NCBI RefSeq assembly: GCF_036227125.1
Contig: NZ_CP109435.1
Location: 310,001 to 374,000, forward strand
Reading direction: 5' to 3'
Length of the DNA stretch: 64,000 nucleotides
Source: Streptomyces sp. NBC_01485
Lineage (GTDB): Bacteria > Actinomycetota > Actinomycetes > Streptomycetales > Streptomycetaceae
Positions 13,444 to 22,626 of this stretch are shown here, piece by piece. Each line of letters begins with the position of its first letter. Within the stretch, counting starts at the first letter, position 1. A program made the position numbers and the translations under genes. The notes beneath the pieces were generated by a model. It did no database searches. It had not been told where the DNA came from and saw nothing but the letters and a program-made list of their open reading frames with translations.

Positions 13444-13890
13444 ATGGCAACCGAGCCGCGTGGTAACGACGCACTGTCCTTCTGGGCGATTCCGGGCCGT
13501 TCAGCCCGTTTCGCGGGTGAACCGCAGGATGTGACGGGTGCGCGGCTGGTCGCGGAGGAGTTCCTCCGTGAGCTGGCGCGGGCCTCACCGCCTTCGGCGC
13601 CGGAGTGCTGGCACGACATCGTGCTGATCGTCACGGAGCTGGCCGCGAACGCGGTCCAGTACGCGCCGGGGCCCTTCGAGCTGCACCTGCGCCCCACCTT
13701 CGACGGGGTGCACGTCACGGTCCACGACACCAACAGCACCCCGCCGACGCCACGGCCGTTCCGTCCCGACGACGGGGGCGGCGGCATCGGCTGGTATCTG
13801 GTGCACACGCTCTGCAGTCAGGTGAGCGTGGTGCGGAACGAGCAGGGCCAGGGTGAGGGGAAGGACGTCCACGTCTTCCTGCCGTGGTGA
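13444..13890 (+). CDS. HATPase-type anti-sigma factor / ATP-binding protein
   Basis: This 148-residue protein is a single GHKL ATPase domain of the RsbW/SpoIIAB type. The N-box is IVTELAANAVQYA, the G1-like loop VHDTNSTPPTP and the G2-like lid GGGGIGWYLVHTLC. Such proteins sequester a SigB-family sigma factor and phosphorylate a STAS antagonist. The two genes downstream are exactly those partners (sigma at 14069, STAS at 14997), so partner switching within this cluster is the natural inference. The start ATG at 13444 has only a weak ribosome site. Confidence 0.83.
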   Translation: MATEPRGNDALSFWAIPGRSARFAGEPQDVTGARLVAEEFLRELARASPPSAPECWHDIVLIVTELAANAVQYAPGPFELHLRPTFDGVHVTVHDTNSTPPTPRPFRPDDGGGGIGWYLVHTLCSQVSVVRNEQGQGEGKDVHVFLPW

Positions 13891-14068
13891 CGTTGGGGTG
13901 TGCGGCGCGATGTGCGCCCGCTCCCTTCTCGTGTCCCCCGAAGCGCCAACTACCCTGCCGCGGCAGCCGCATTCGGTGAGAAGTCTGTGGGGGACTCCCC
14001 GCATGAGACGCGGATGCGTGGGCAGACGGACTCCGTCATCGACCGGCTCGACGAACGGAGTGAGCGGC

Positions 14069-14950
14069 ATGGATGCCGTGACGGCACAGGCAACGACGGC
14101 CACGGCAGAGCAGGCGGGCACCGGGGACCCGCGAGGAGGGGTTCCGCTCATCGACGCACCCGCCCAGGTGAGTCCGAGGGACGCGCGGGAGCTCTCGCGC
14201 CGCTTCTTCGACCGGCTGGCCGTCGTGGAGGAGGGCACCCACGAGTACCAGTACGTGCGCAACACCCTGATCGAGATGAACCTGTCGCTCGTGCGGTACG
14301 CGGCCTCCCGCTTCCGCGGCCGGGGCGACTCGATGGAGGACATCGTCCAGGTCGGCACGATCGGGCTGATCAAGGCCATCGACCGGTTCGAGCTGTCCCG
14401 TGAGGTCGAGTTCACCTCGTTCGCTGTGCCGTACATCGTCGGCGAGATCAAGCGTTTCTTCCGGGACACGAGCTGGGCGGTGCACGTGCCGCGCCGGCTT
14501 CAGGAGGCGCGGGTCGAACTGGCCAGGGCGAACGAGGAGTTGCAGACGCGGCTGGGCCGGATGCCCACCACGCGCGAGCTGTCGGAGCTGATGCAACTGT
14601 CGGAGGGGGAGGTCATCGAGGCGCGCAAGGCGTCCAACTGCTACACGTCCGCCTCGCTCGACGCGGCGCTCACCTCCGAAAGCGGCGCGGACGGCGAGTC
14701 GGTGCTCGCCGACTTCATCGGTGCGGAGGAGCCCGCGCTCGAACTGGTCGAGGACTTCCACTCGTTGGCGCCGCTCATCGCCGAACTCGACGACAGGGAG
14801 CGGCGGATCATCCATCTGCGGTTCGTCGAGGAGCGCACGCAGGCGGAGATCGGCCATGAGCTGGGCATCTCCCAGATGCATGTGTCCCGGCTCCTCAGCC
14901 GCCTGGTGCGGCGCCTGCGGGTCGGCCTGCTGGGCGCCGAACTCGCCTGA
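14069..14950 (+). CDS. SigB/SigF-family (group 3) RNA polymerase sigma factor
   Basis: This 293-residue sigma factor starts at the ATG preceded by ACGGAGTGAG. Region 2 is clear (ARELSRRFF, DIVQVGTIGLIKAIDRFE, EFTSFAVPYIVGEIKRFFRD), followed by region 3 (VPRRLQEARVELA) and region 4 with a helix-turn-helix (RTQAEIGHELGISQMHVSRLLS). Streptomyces have about nine such paralogues that control osmotic, oxidative and developmental stress. A close relative starts at 63373 and a more distant one lies at 21552-22397. The flanking HATPase and STAS genes suggest post-translational control by partner switching. Confidence 0.92.
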   Translation: MDAVTAQATTATAEQAGTGDPRGGVPLIDAPAQVSPRDARELSRRFFDRLAVVEEGTHEYQYVRNTLIEMNLSLVRYAASRFRGRGDSMEDIVQVGTIGLIKAIDRFELSREVEFTSFAVPYIVGEIKRFFRDTSWAVHVPRRLQEARVELARANEELQTRLGRMPTTRELSELMQLSEGEVIEARKASNCYTSASLDAALTSESGADGESVLADFIGAEEPALELVEDFHSLAPLIAELDDRERRIIHLRFVEERTQAEIGHELGISQMHVSRLLSRLVRRLRVGLLGAELA

Positions 14951-14996
14951 GATCCCTTCCCCCCCGCTCGCCCGCTCCCGGATTTCGGAGGTACCC

Positions 14997-15386
14997 GTGT
15001 CCATCGCCCAGAACCCCCTGTCCGTCGAGGTCACCCTGCCCCGCGAGGACGTCGCCCTGGTCACCGTCGAAGGCCATCTCGACCTCGACACCGCGACCGA
15101 GTTCCAGGCCCATCTGGCCAACCAGCTCCACCACGGCCGACGGCACTTCCTCATCGACCTCAGCGCGGTCCCGTTCATGGACTCGTCCGGCATGAACATC
15201 ATCCTGCGGGTGTACCAGGAGGCCCGCGGCCTGCCGGGGAGCGTGCACGTCATCAACCCGACGCCCCCCGTGCGCCGGGTCCTGGACCTCACCGGGGTCA
15301 GCCTCACGGTTCCGGTCTCCGCGAAGGTGGACGAGGCGCTGGCCCTCGTCGACGGGACCGCGCCGCCGAAGGACGCCCGGGACTGA
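14997..15386 (+). CDS. STAS-domain anti-sigma factor antagonist
   Basis: This 129-residue STAS protein is the third member of the module. The phosphorylation loop reads PFMDSSGMN with candidate phosphoserine Ser64, the residue equivalent to Ser58 of SpoIIAA. The body (LVTVEGHLDLDTATEF, RRVLDLTGVS) is typical. The GTG start follows TCGGAGGTA. It lies 46 bp after the sigma gene and is probably co-transcribed. When unphosphorylated it should free the sigma factor from its HATPase partner; that is family knowledge and has not been shown for this protein. Confidence 0.88.
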   Translation: MSIAQNPLSVEVTLPREDVALVTVEGHLDLDTATEFQAHLANQLHHGRRHFLIDLSAVPFMDSSGMNIILRVYQEARGLPGSVHVINPTPPVRRVLDLTGVSLTVPVSAKVDEALALVDGTAPPKDARD

Positions 15387-15578
15387 GAGCGGCGCGGCAC
15401 AAGGGCACGGACGTATGGACGGACGGGCGTACGCGGGCCGTTCGGCGGGTACCACGGTGGCCTCAGGAGAAACGTTCGTCTGCATGGCTCGTCCGGCTGG
15501 CGCGACCGGTTCGGTCACGGTGGGATCGACGGGATCGACGGGGCAGACCGCCTGGAGCCGCAGAAAGGGAAGGACATC

Positions 15579-16976
15579 GTGACACGACCCAGGATCCTGG
15601 TGGTGGGCGCGGGCTTCGCGGGGGTGGGCTGCGTTCGGCGTCTGGAACGCGAACTCGCCGCCGCGGAGGCCGACGTCACTCTGGTGACGCCGTTCGCCTA
15701 CCAGCTCTATCTGCCGCTGCTCCCGCAGGTCGCCTCCGGGGTGCTGACGCCCCAGTCGATCGCCGTCTCGCTGCGCCGCAGCAGGAAGTACCGCACCCGG
15801 ATCATCCCGGGCGGCGCCGTCGGCGTGGACCTCGCGTCGAAGGTCTGCGTCGTGCGGACCATCACCGACGAGATCGTCAACGAGCCGTACGACTACATCG
15901 TGCTGGCTCCCGGCAGTGTCACCCGCACCTTCGACATCCCGGGGCTGACCGACCACGCCTTCGGGATGAAGACCCTCGCGGAGGCCGCTTACATCCGCGA
16001 CCACGTCATCACCCAGCTGGACCTGGCCGACGCGAGTCACGATCCCGCCGAGCGGGCCTCGCGGCTGCGGTTCGTGGTCGTGGGCGGCGGCTACGCGGGC
16101 ACCGAGACCGCCGCCTGTCTGCAACTGCTCACCCACAACGCGGTCAAGCGGTATCCGCGACTGGACCCGGGCCTGATCAAGTGGCACCTGATCGACATCG
16201 CCCCGAAGCTGATGCCGGAACTCGGCGACAAGCTGGGACGCAGCGCCCAGGAGGTGCTGCGCAAGCGGGGGATCGAGATCTCGCTGGGCGTGTCCATCGC
16301 GAAGGCTGGCCCGGAGGAGGTCACCTTCACCGACGGGCGGGTCGTCCCGACCCGGACCCTCATCTGGACGGCGGGCGTCGTGGCGAGCCCGCTCATCGCG
16401 ACGCTCGGCGCGGAGACGGTCCGCGGGCGGCTCGCGGTCGAAGCGGAGCTGAACCTGCCCGGGAACGACGGGGTGTTCGCGCTCGGGGACGCCGCCGCCG
16501 TACCCGACCGGGCCAAGGGCGAGGCGGGCGCGGTGTGCCCGCCGACCGCGCAGCACGCGATGCGGCAGGGCAGGGTCGTCGCCGACAACGTCATCGCGAC
16601 GCTGCGGGGCCGGCCGATGCGGCCGTACGTGCACAAGGATCTCGGACTGGTCGTCGACCTCGGCGGCACCGACGCCGTCTCCAAGCCGCTCGGCGTCGAA
16701 CTGCGGGGCCTGCCCGCGCAGGCCGTGGCCCGCGGCTACCACTGGTCGGCGCTGCGCACGGGCGTGGCCAAGGCCCGGGTGCTGACGAACTGGACGCTCA
16801 ACGCGGTCGCGGGCGACGATTTCGTGCGCACCGGCTTCCAGGCGCGCCGGGGCGCGAAGCTGAAGGACTTCGAGTACACGGACAGCTATCTGACGCCCGA
16901 GCAGGTGCGGGCGCACCTCAAGGGCTCGGGCCTCGAGGGCCCGGGCTCCGAGGGCTCGGGCTCCGACCAGGAGTGA
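15579..16976 (+). CDS. Type II NADH dehydrogenase-like FAD oxidoreductase
   Basis: This 465-residue flavoprotein has an FAD Rossmann motif at the N-terminus (ILVVGAGFAGVGCVRRLE), a second NAD-binding motif (FVVVGGGYAGTETAACLQ) and the FAD-contacting DGVFALGDAAAVPD. It resembles NDH-2 enzymes, which pass electrons from NADH to quinone without pumping protons, and also related oxidoreductases of unknown acceptor. The start GTG follows GAAAGGGAAGG. The C-terminus is a Gly/Ser/Glu-rich tail. The next gene's start overlaps its stop, so the two are translationally coupled. Confidence 0.87.
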   Translation: MTRPRILVVGAGFAGVGCVRRLERELAAAEADVTLVTPFAYQLYLPLLPQVASGVLTPQSIAVSLRRSRKYRTRIIPGGAVGVDLASKVCVVRTITDEIVNEPYDYIVLAPGSVTRTFDIPGLTDHAFGMKTLAEAAYIRDHVITQLDLADASHDPAERASRLRFVVVGGGYAGTETAACLQLLTHNAVKRYPRLDPGLIKWHLIDIAPKLMPELGDKLGRSAQEVLRKRGIEISLGVSIAKAGPEEVTFTDGRVVPTRTLIWTAGVVASPLIATLGAETVRGRLAVEAELNLPGNDGVFALGDAAAVPDRAKGEAGAVCPPTAQHAMRQGRVVADNVIATLRGRPMRPYVHKDLGLVVDLGGTDAVSKPLGVELRGLPAQAVARGYHWSALRTGVAKARVLTNWTLNAVAGDDFVRTGFQARRGAKLKDFEYTDSYLTPEQVRAHLKGSGLEGPGSEGSGSDQE

Positions 16977-19249
16977 GGCCGGCGGCGGAGCGCGGCGGGG
17001 TGCGGGCGGCGGCACGGTCGTCCGGTGCGCGGTGGCGGGATCGGGTCGCGGCGTCCGATCCCGGGCTGCTGCGGCTGGCGGCCGGGCTGCGGACGGTCGG
17101 CGCGATCGCCCTGATGCTGGCCGCGCTCTCACTGCTGGGCGCGGACGTCTCGCATCTGGTGGCGGGGGCCATCGCGGCGATGGTCGCCACGTTCGCCATC
17201 CGCGAGAAGGAGCGCGACCGGCAGGCCGTCACGCTGGCGCTGGGCCTGCCGGTGGCGCTGGCCTCGGTGTCGCTGGCGGCGCTGCTCAGCTCCCGGGTGC
17301 TGGCCGGGGACGTCTTCTTCGTCGCCCTGATCTTCTGCGCGGTCTACGGCCGCCGGTTCGGCGACCGGGGCACGGCGCTCGGGCTGATCGGGTTCCAGGT
17401 CTACTTCCTGGCCCTGTTCGTCGATGTCGGGACGTCGACGCTGCCGGGGTACTACGGGGTGCTCGCCGTCGCCTTCGCGTGCAGTGCGGTGGCGCGTTTC
17501 GTGCTGGTGCCCCAGACGCCGACCGGGATCCTGGAACGGCTGCGGCAGGCCTTCCGGGCGCGGCTCGCGCAGTTGCTCGACGCCCAGCTCGAACTGCTCG
17601 ACGCCGGCCCGGACGACGCGGACCGGGCGCTCGCCCAGGTGCGCGAGGGCACCGCCCGGCTGCACGAGACGGCCATGATGATCCAGGGCCGGCTGGCGGA
17701 GGGCACTCCGGACGAGGCGGTGGCCGGGCTGGTGCAGCGCCGGATCGCCGAGGCCGAGATCACCGCCGAACGGCTGGGCCTGCTCCTGCTGACGGCCCGC
17801 AGCGCCGAGCGAGCCCACACCCTGACCATGCACCTGCCGGGCGCGCCGCTGCCGGAGGGCGGCCGTCTGCCCTGGCGGGACGAGGCCCTGGACACCCTGC
17901 GCCGCGATCTGCGGGCGCTTCACCTGCTCGTACGGCATCCCGCGGCGGAGGTGTCGGGGACCGCGTCGGCGCTGATGCGCAACCGGCTGCTGGGGTACCG
18001 GGACGAGGAGAACCTGCCGAAGGCGTCGCCGGCCGTGCAGGACGTCTTCCGCGGCGTCGGGGAAGCGGCGCGCGCGGTGCTGGGGCTGCGGATCGCGCTC
18101 GACGGGCCCCAGGACGAGTCCGGCGACAGCCCCGAGACGGCCCGCTCCCGGGAGGAGCTGGACGCGGAGGACGCCGCGATCGGCGCCGAGGCCGAGGAGG
18201 ACGCCGACGCGGCCGAGGAGGCCACGGGGCTGCGGCGGCCGACCACCCGTGCTGCCGTGCAGGTCGCCGTCGGGTCGTCGCTGGCCATCGTCGGCGGCGA
18301 GCTGCTGTCCGCGCACCGCTGGTACTGGGCGGTGCTGACCTGCTGGATCGTGTTCCTCAACACCGCGTCCACCGGGGAGATCCTGGTCAAGGGCTACCGG
18401 CGGCTGCTGGGCACGATGCTCGGTGTGGTCGCGGGCATCGTGCTGGCGGGGCTGGTCGGGCAGCACACCTGGACGGCGTTCGCGGTGGTGCTGCTGTGCG
18501 TGTTCGCGATGTTCTACACGGCGCCGCTGTCGTACACGCTGATGTCGTTCTTCGTGACGGCGGCGCTGGGCGTGCTGTACACGCTGCTGCACACCTACAG
18601 CCTGTCGGTGCTGGTGCTGCGGGTGGAGGAGACGGCGCTGGGCGCGGCCTGCGGGATCGTCGCGGCGGCGCTGGTGCTGCCGGTGCACACGGACCGGCGG
18701 ACGAACGAGCTGCTGACGACCGTGCTGGACCGGCTGACCGACGTCACCGGGGCGGCCGTGGAGCAGCTCAGCGGCGGTCCCCCGGCCGACCTGCTGGACC
18801 GGGCCCGGGACCTGGACCAGGCGCTGGCCGACCTGCGGGCCGCCACGCAGCCCCTGACGCATCCGGTCACACCGTTGCGGACCCGGCGCGACACCGCTCG
18901 CTATGTCGTCGCGCTCCTGGAGACCTGTGCCTACCACGCGCGGTCCCTGGCGGCCACGGCCGAGCTGCTGCCGACGCATCCGTCGATCGCGGCGGACCCG
19001 CGGCTGCGCCGGGCCGGGCAGCGCATCCTGCACAACACCGGGGCGATCGCCGCGCGCGTCGCGGACGAGCGGAGCGCCGCCGAGGTACTGACCGGGCCGA
19101 GCATCGCCGCGCTGCTGAAGCCGGGCGTGCCGGGCACACCGCGCTACGGCCGGGTGACCGACCGGGTGCTGCGGCATCTGCAGCGTCTGGACGAGGCGGT
19201 GGTCGGCCTCGCGCGCCCGCTCGGGGTGCCGGTGGCGGCGCCGAAGTGA
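16973..19249 (+). CDS. FUSC-family (fusaric-acid-resistance-like) membrane protein
   Basis: This 758-residue membrane protein has two blocks of transmembrane helices: about residues 25-170 (TVGAIALMLAALSLLGADV onward) and about residues 420-560 (LLGTMLGVVAGIVLAGLVG, AFAVVLLCVFAMFY). They are separated by a long soluble helical region that contains an acidic stretch (ELDAEDAAIGAEAEEDADAA). That is the layout of FUSC/YccS-like putative efflux proteins. I chose the GTG at 16973, which overlaps the preceding stop as GTGA; a second GTG at 17000 is possible. Substrates are unknown. The C-terminal 190 residues are soluble and helical. Confidence 0.82.
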   Translation: MRPAAERGGVRAAARSSGARWRDRVAASDPGLLRLAAGLRTVGAIALMLAALSLLGADVSHLVAGAIAAMVATFAIREKERDRQAVTLALGLPVALASVSLAALLSSRVLAGDVFFVALIFCAVYGRRFGDRGTALGLIGFQVYFLALFVDVGTSTLPGYYGVLAVAFACSAVARFVLVPQTPTGILERLRQAFRARLAQLLDAQLELLDAGPDDADRALAQVREGTARLHETAMMIQGRLAEGTPDEAVAGLVQRRIAEAEITAERLGLLLLTARSAERAHTLTMHLPGAPLPEGGRLPWRDEALDTLRRDLRALHLLVRHPAAEVSGTASALMRNRLLGYRDEENLPKASPAVQDVFRGVGEAARAVLGLRIALDGPQDESGDSPETARSREELDAEDAAIGAEAEEDADAAEEATGLRRPTTRAAVQVAVGSSLAIVGGELLSAHRWYWAVLTCWIVFLNTASTGEILVKGYRRLLGTMLGVVAGIVLAGLVGQHTWTAFAVVLLCVFAMFYTAPLSYTLMSFFVTAALGVLYTLLHTYSLSVLVLRVEETALGAACGIVAAALVLPVHTDRRTNELLTTVLDRLTDVTGAAVEQLSGGPPADLLDRARDLDQALADLRAATQPLTHPVTPLRTRRDTARYVVALLETCAYHARSLAATAELLPTHPSIAADPRLRRAGQRILHNTGAIAARVADERSAAEVLTGPSIAALLKPGVPGTPRYGRVTDRVLRHLQRLDEAVVGLARPLGVPVAAPK

Positions 19250-19280
19250 GCGCCGGGTCCGGCCGGGCTCGGAACTCCGT

Positions 19281-19712
19281 TCAGAACTCCGTGGGCATGC
19301 CGCTCGCCTCGGCGATGCCGCGCAGCTCGTCGGCGTCCTGCTGGCGCTGCCGGATGCAGCCGGCGATCTCGGCGAGGCGGCTGGGGTCGGACGCGGTGGC
19401 CGCGTCGGTGACCACCCGGACCGGGCCGGTGCCGTCGACCTGTATCTCCACGAGCTGGTTGTCCAGCCGGCCGGTGACCGCGGTGGCGATGACCAGCGCG
19501 GCCTCGTCGCGGATCTCCTGGGGCAGGTGCAGGGTGTCCTCCGGGTCGAGGGCGAAGTCGAGCTTGCCCGGTGGCTGCTGTTCGAGGGCGCGCAGCGCGG
19601 GTGCGACGACCTTCAGCAGGAGCTGGTAGTCCTCGCTGTCCATGCGGACGCGCAACAGGTCGAGGTACTTGTCCACGGGCTGTCCGTCGGGCGGGAACTC
19701 TGGTTCGTTCAT
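19281..19712 (-). CDS. Conserved hypothetical protein
   Basis: I do not recognise this 143-residue protein beyond its resemblance to Streptomyces hypotheticals. It is acidic and soluble, without a signal peptide or membrane segment. Notable stretches are VDKYLDLLRVRMDSEDY near the N-terminus, LEQQPPGKLDFALDPEDTLH in the middle and EIAGCIRQRQQDADELRG near the C-terminus. It converges on the FUSC gene (31-bp gap) and begins 28 bp downstream of the DUF1206 gene on the same strand, so it may be the last gene of the sigma-ANTAR-DUF1206 operon. Confidence 0.7.
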   Translation of the reverse strand: MNEPEFPPDGQPVDKYLDLLRVRMDSEDYQLLLKVVAPALRALEQQPPGKLDFALDPEDTLHLPQEIRDEAALVIATAVTGRLDNQLVEIQVDGTGPVRVVTDAATASDPSRLAEIAGCIRQRQQDADELRGIAEASGMPTEF

Positions 19713-19740
19713 CTGGTCCGTGTTCCCACGCAGGCGGAGG

Positions 19741-20586
19741 TCAGACCTTGCGCCAGCGTGCCATCGCGAACGAGAACAGTCCGAAGAGCACGAGCCCGGC
19801 GGCGACGCAGGCGAGCAGGCCCGGTCCGGCGGGCGTTTCGGCGAACGAGCGCAGGGTGTCGTCCAGCCCCTTCGCCTTGTTCGGCCGGTAGTCGACGGCG
19901 GCCCGTACGGCGAAGGCCCCGGCGGTGGCGAACACCAGGCCGCGGGCCGCGCCACCGCCCACGCCGGTGACGTCCACCAGGCGGCGCACGCGCGGGGACG
20001 TCTCCCCCAGCCGCAGGTTCTCGCGGTAGCTCCGCAGGACGGCGCGGGCGCCGATCCACACGCCCGCGCCGACGATCCCGACGCCGGCCGCGCCCACGAT
20101 CCACTGGCCCCCGGGAAGGCCGAGCACCCGGGCGGTGACGTCCCGGGACTGCTCGTCGCTCGAACCGCCGCCGTCGCCCGATCCCGCGGCGAAGGCGAGG
20201 ACGGAATAGGCGACGAAGGAGTAGAAGACGCACCGGGCGACGGCCGCCAGCCGCTTCCGGGCGCCGCGCCCGTCGGTTCCGGCCCCGCCGAAGACTGCTT
20301 CGGACAGCCGCCACAGGGCCATCCCGGCCAGCCCGATGCCCAGCGCCCACAGCAGTACGGCGCCGAAGGGGCGCTCCGCGATCTCGCCGAGCGCGCCCCG
20401 GCGGTCGGCCTGCCGCCGGCCGTCGCCGAAGGCGATCTGCAGGGCCAGCACACCGACCAGCAGATAGATCACGCCGCGGGCGGTGAGCCCGGCCTTGGCG
20501 GCGCCCTTCGTCACCGACCCGCGCGCCGCCCGCTCCGCCTCGGCCCGGCCGTCGCGCGCCGCGGCGCTCGTGTCCACGGCGTTCAC
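19741..20586 (-). CDS. DUF1206 membrane protein
   Basis: This 281-residue integral membrane protein has three repeats, each with two hydrophobic helices: ARGVIYLLVGVLALQIAFG, then AVARCVFYSFVAYSVLAFAA, then AARGLVFATAGAFAVRAAVD, with LLWALGIGLAGMALWRLSE and similar partner helices. That is the DUF1206 pattern, whose function is unknown. The GTG start overlaps the stop of the ANTAR-GAF gene upstream by four bases, which indicates coupled translation and a possible link to stress signalling. Confidence 0.85.
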   Translation of the reverse strand: MNAVDTSAAARDGRAEAERAARGSVTKGAAKAGLTARGVIYLLVGVLALQIAFGDGRRQADRRGALGEIAERPFGAVLLWALGIGLAGMALWRLSEAVFGGAGTDGRGARKRLAAVARCVFYSFVAYSVLAFAAGSGDGGGSSDEQSRDVTARVLGLPGGQWIVGAAGVGIVGAGVWIGARAVLRSYRENLRLGETSPRVRRLVDVTGVGGGAARGLVFATAGAFAVRAAVDYRPNKAKGLDDTLRSFAETPAGPGLLACVAAGLVLFGLFSFAMARWRKV

Positions 20587-21503
20587 GCTCCCGCCGGTCG
20601 GGTGCCCCGGGCGCGGCCGAGGGCGTGGAGGTATTCCAGGGCGTCGAGGAGCACCGTGCGTTCGTGCCAGGCGAGCCAGCGGCCGGCCTGGGCGCCGAGG
20701 GCGTCCAGTGTCTTCAGCTCGGACGGGCGCAGCTCGCGCAGGGGGTGTTCGACGTGGGCGGAGACCATGCCGACGCACAGGCCGGCCGCCGAGGTCAGGG
20801 GCACGCTGTGGCAGGCCCTGCTGCCGGCGGCGAGGACGGCCGCGCGGGCCGGCTCGCTGAACACCGGGTCGCTCGCCACGTCCCGTACGGTGACCTGCGC
20901 GAGGTCTCGGGCGGCCTTCGCGCAGGACGTGCCCGTCTCGCCGACGCGCTCGAAGAAGTCGACGAAGTCGTCCGTGAGGCCGGTGTGCCGTTCGATGCGC
21001 AGGCCGCCGCGCACCCGGTCGACCGTCTGCACGTTGCCCATGTCGGTGTCGACCACGGCGAGCGTGCGGCCCAGCACGGCGCCGAGCACCGCGCCCCGGC
21101 TGTGGCCGTGGCCTCGGCCGCCCGCCGGGTGGTCCGGCAGGAAGCCGAGGGCGGGCTCCGGTCTGCGGACCCGGCGGGGGAACCACAGCACGGTCCGCCC
21201 GTCCGGGCGCGGGGTCGTGACCAGGACGCCGGCCAGGGTGCGCATCTTGATGTTGAAGCGCTGCGAGACCTGCCGCATGAGCGTGAACGCGCCGTCGGCG
21301 TCGGGCAGGGCGTAGCGCTCCTGGAGCATGCCCTGCGCCTGGGAGATCAGCGGGCGGGCGCGGGACCGGGCGCGCAGGTCACGCACCTCGGCGCGCAACC
21401 GCTCCAGCTCGGTGCGCTCCGGTCCGGTGCGCTCCGCTTCGTTGCGTACCGGTTCGGCACGTTCCGGATCCTCGTCCGTCGTTCCGGATGCGGCCGTGGT
21501 CAT
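20583..21503 (-). CDS. ANTAR and GAF domain regulator
   Basis: This 306-residue protein starts with a Glu/Arg-rich coiled stretch, then an ANTAR RNA-binding domain at about residues 50-97 (PLISQAQGMLQERYAL, RFNIKMRTLAGVL), then a GAF-like sensory domain at about residues 135-290 (VVDTDMGNVQTVD, VTVRDVASDPVF, GLCVGMVSAHVEHP). ANTAR proteins bind paired hexaloop hairpins in nascent RNA and prevent termination. The usual order is GAF first, so N-terminal ANTAR is the less common arrangement. It lies 48 bp downstream of a SigB-family gene and overlaps the DUF1206 gene, giving a sigma-antiterminator-membrane-protein operon. Confidence 0.85.
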   Translation of the reverse strand: MTTAASGTTDEDPERAEPVRNEAERTGPERTELERLRAEVRDLRARSRARPLISQAQGMLQERYALPDADGAFTLMRQVSQRFNIKMRTLAGVLVTTPRPDGRTVLWFPRRVRRPEPALGFLPDHPAGGRGHGHSRGAVLGAVLGRTLAVVDTDMGNVQTVDRVRGGLRIERHTGLTDDFVDFFERVGETGTSCAKAARDLAQVTVRDVASDPVFSEPARAAVLAAGSRACHSVPLTSAAGLCVGMVSAHVEHPLRELRPSELKTLDALGAQAGRWLAWHERTVLLDALEYLHALGRARGTRPAGA

Positions 21504-21551
21504 GAAACCTCCGTGAGGTCGGAACGTGCGGACGGGATGGCTGTCCTGCGG

Positions 21552-22397
21552 TCAGCCCAGCGCTTGCCGGCGCACGCGTTCGCAACTGCGGTTGATGAGC
21601 CGGGAGACGTGCATCTGGGAGATGCCCAGGCGGTCTGCGATCTTGCTCTGTGTCATGTCCTCGAAGAAGCGCATGTAGAGGATGGTGCGCTCGCGTTCCG
21701 GCAGCCGGCGCAGGCCTTCCTTCGCCGACTCGCGGTCGACCACGATGTCGAAGGAGGAGTCGGGGCCGCCGAGGGTGTCGGCGAGGCTGTAGCCGTCGTC
21801 GCCGGCCGGGAGTTCGGCGTCCAGCGAGAGGGTGCTGAAGCTCTCCAGGGCCTCCAGGCCGGCGTTCACCTCGTCCTCGGTGAGCCCGGTGTGGGCGGCG
21901 ACGTCGGCGACCGAGGGCTCGGCCGCACCCGGGTTCTGGGTGAGTTCGCGGCGGGCGACGCGCACCTTGTTGCGCAGGTCCTGCACCCGGCGGGGCACCC
22001 GCAGCGCCCACATCCGGTCCCGGAAGTGCCGCTTGATCTCGCCGGTGACGGTGGGCACGGCGTAGCTCTCGAAGGCCCCGCGCTCGGGGTCGAAGCGGTC
22101 GACGGCCTTCACCAGTCCGAGGGCCGCCACCTGCCGCAGGTCCTCGACCGCCTCACCGCGGTCGCGGAAGCGGCCGGCGATCCGGTGGGCCATGGGCAGC
22201 CAGGCGGTGACGATCTCGTCGCGCACGGCGTCCCGCTCGGGCCCCGCCTCCAGGGTGACGAGGCGGGCGAACCGGCTCGTGGTGTCGGGGGCGTCGGCGT
22301 GGGTGCGGCGGAGCTGCGCGGTGGTGGGGGCGGATGCGGCGGCGGGCGCTGATGCGGCGGATGCGGCGGGATGGCTTGTCGACATGTCGATAGGCAT
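21552..22397 (-). CDS. SigB/SigF-family RNA polymerase sigma factor
   Basis: The 281-residue product begins MPIDMSTSHPAAS behind AGGAGAG. After an Ala-rich N-terminal extension come region 2 (VEDLRQVAALGLVKAVDRFD, AFESYAVPTVTGEIKRHFRD), region 3 (VPRRVQDLRNKVRVA, PSVADVAAHTGL) and region 4 (DMTQSKIADRLGISQMHVSR). It is clearly more diverged than the pair at 14069 and 63373. The divergent-side neighbour upstream on the same strand (22627-23070) is a HATPase anti-sigma-like gene, a candidate partner. Confidence 0.92.
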   Translation of the reverse strand: MPIDMSTSHPAASAASAPAAASAPTTAQLRRTHADAPDTTSRFARLVTLEAGPERDAVRDEIVTAWLPMAHRIAGRFRDRGEAVEDLRQVAALGLVKAVDRFDPERGAFESYAVPTVTGEIKRHFRDRMWALRVPRRVQDLRNKVRVARRELTQNPGAAEPSVADVAAHTGLTEDEVNAGLEALESFSTLSLDAELPAGDDGYSLADTLGGPDSSFDIVVDRESAKEGLRRLPERERTILYMRFFEDMTQSKIADRLGISQMHVSRLINRSCERVRRQALG

Positions 22398-22626
22398 GCG
22401 GGATCTCTCCTGAACGGTCGTTTCAGGGATTTGGCGACGGGAGGGCCTCTGCCACCCGGGGCACGTGCAGCGCCCCGGAGCGGCCATACCGCTCCCGTCG
22501 GCGCGCCTCCGGTCCGAAGCACGAACCTCCATCTGCCCTGCCTCCGGAGGTACAAACTCCGCCTGGGGAAAGGCGTTTGAGGGGATCGCCGGTCCGCGTC
22601 CCGGGCCGGCCGGAGGCGCGGACGGG

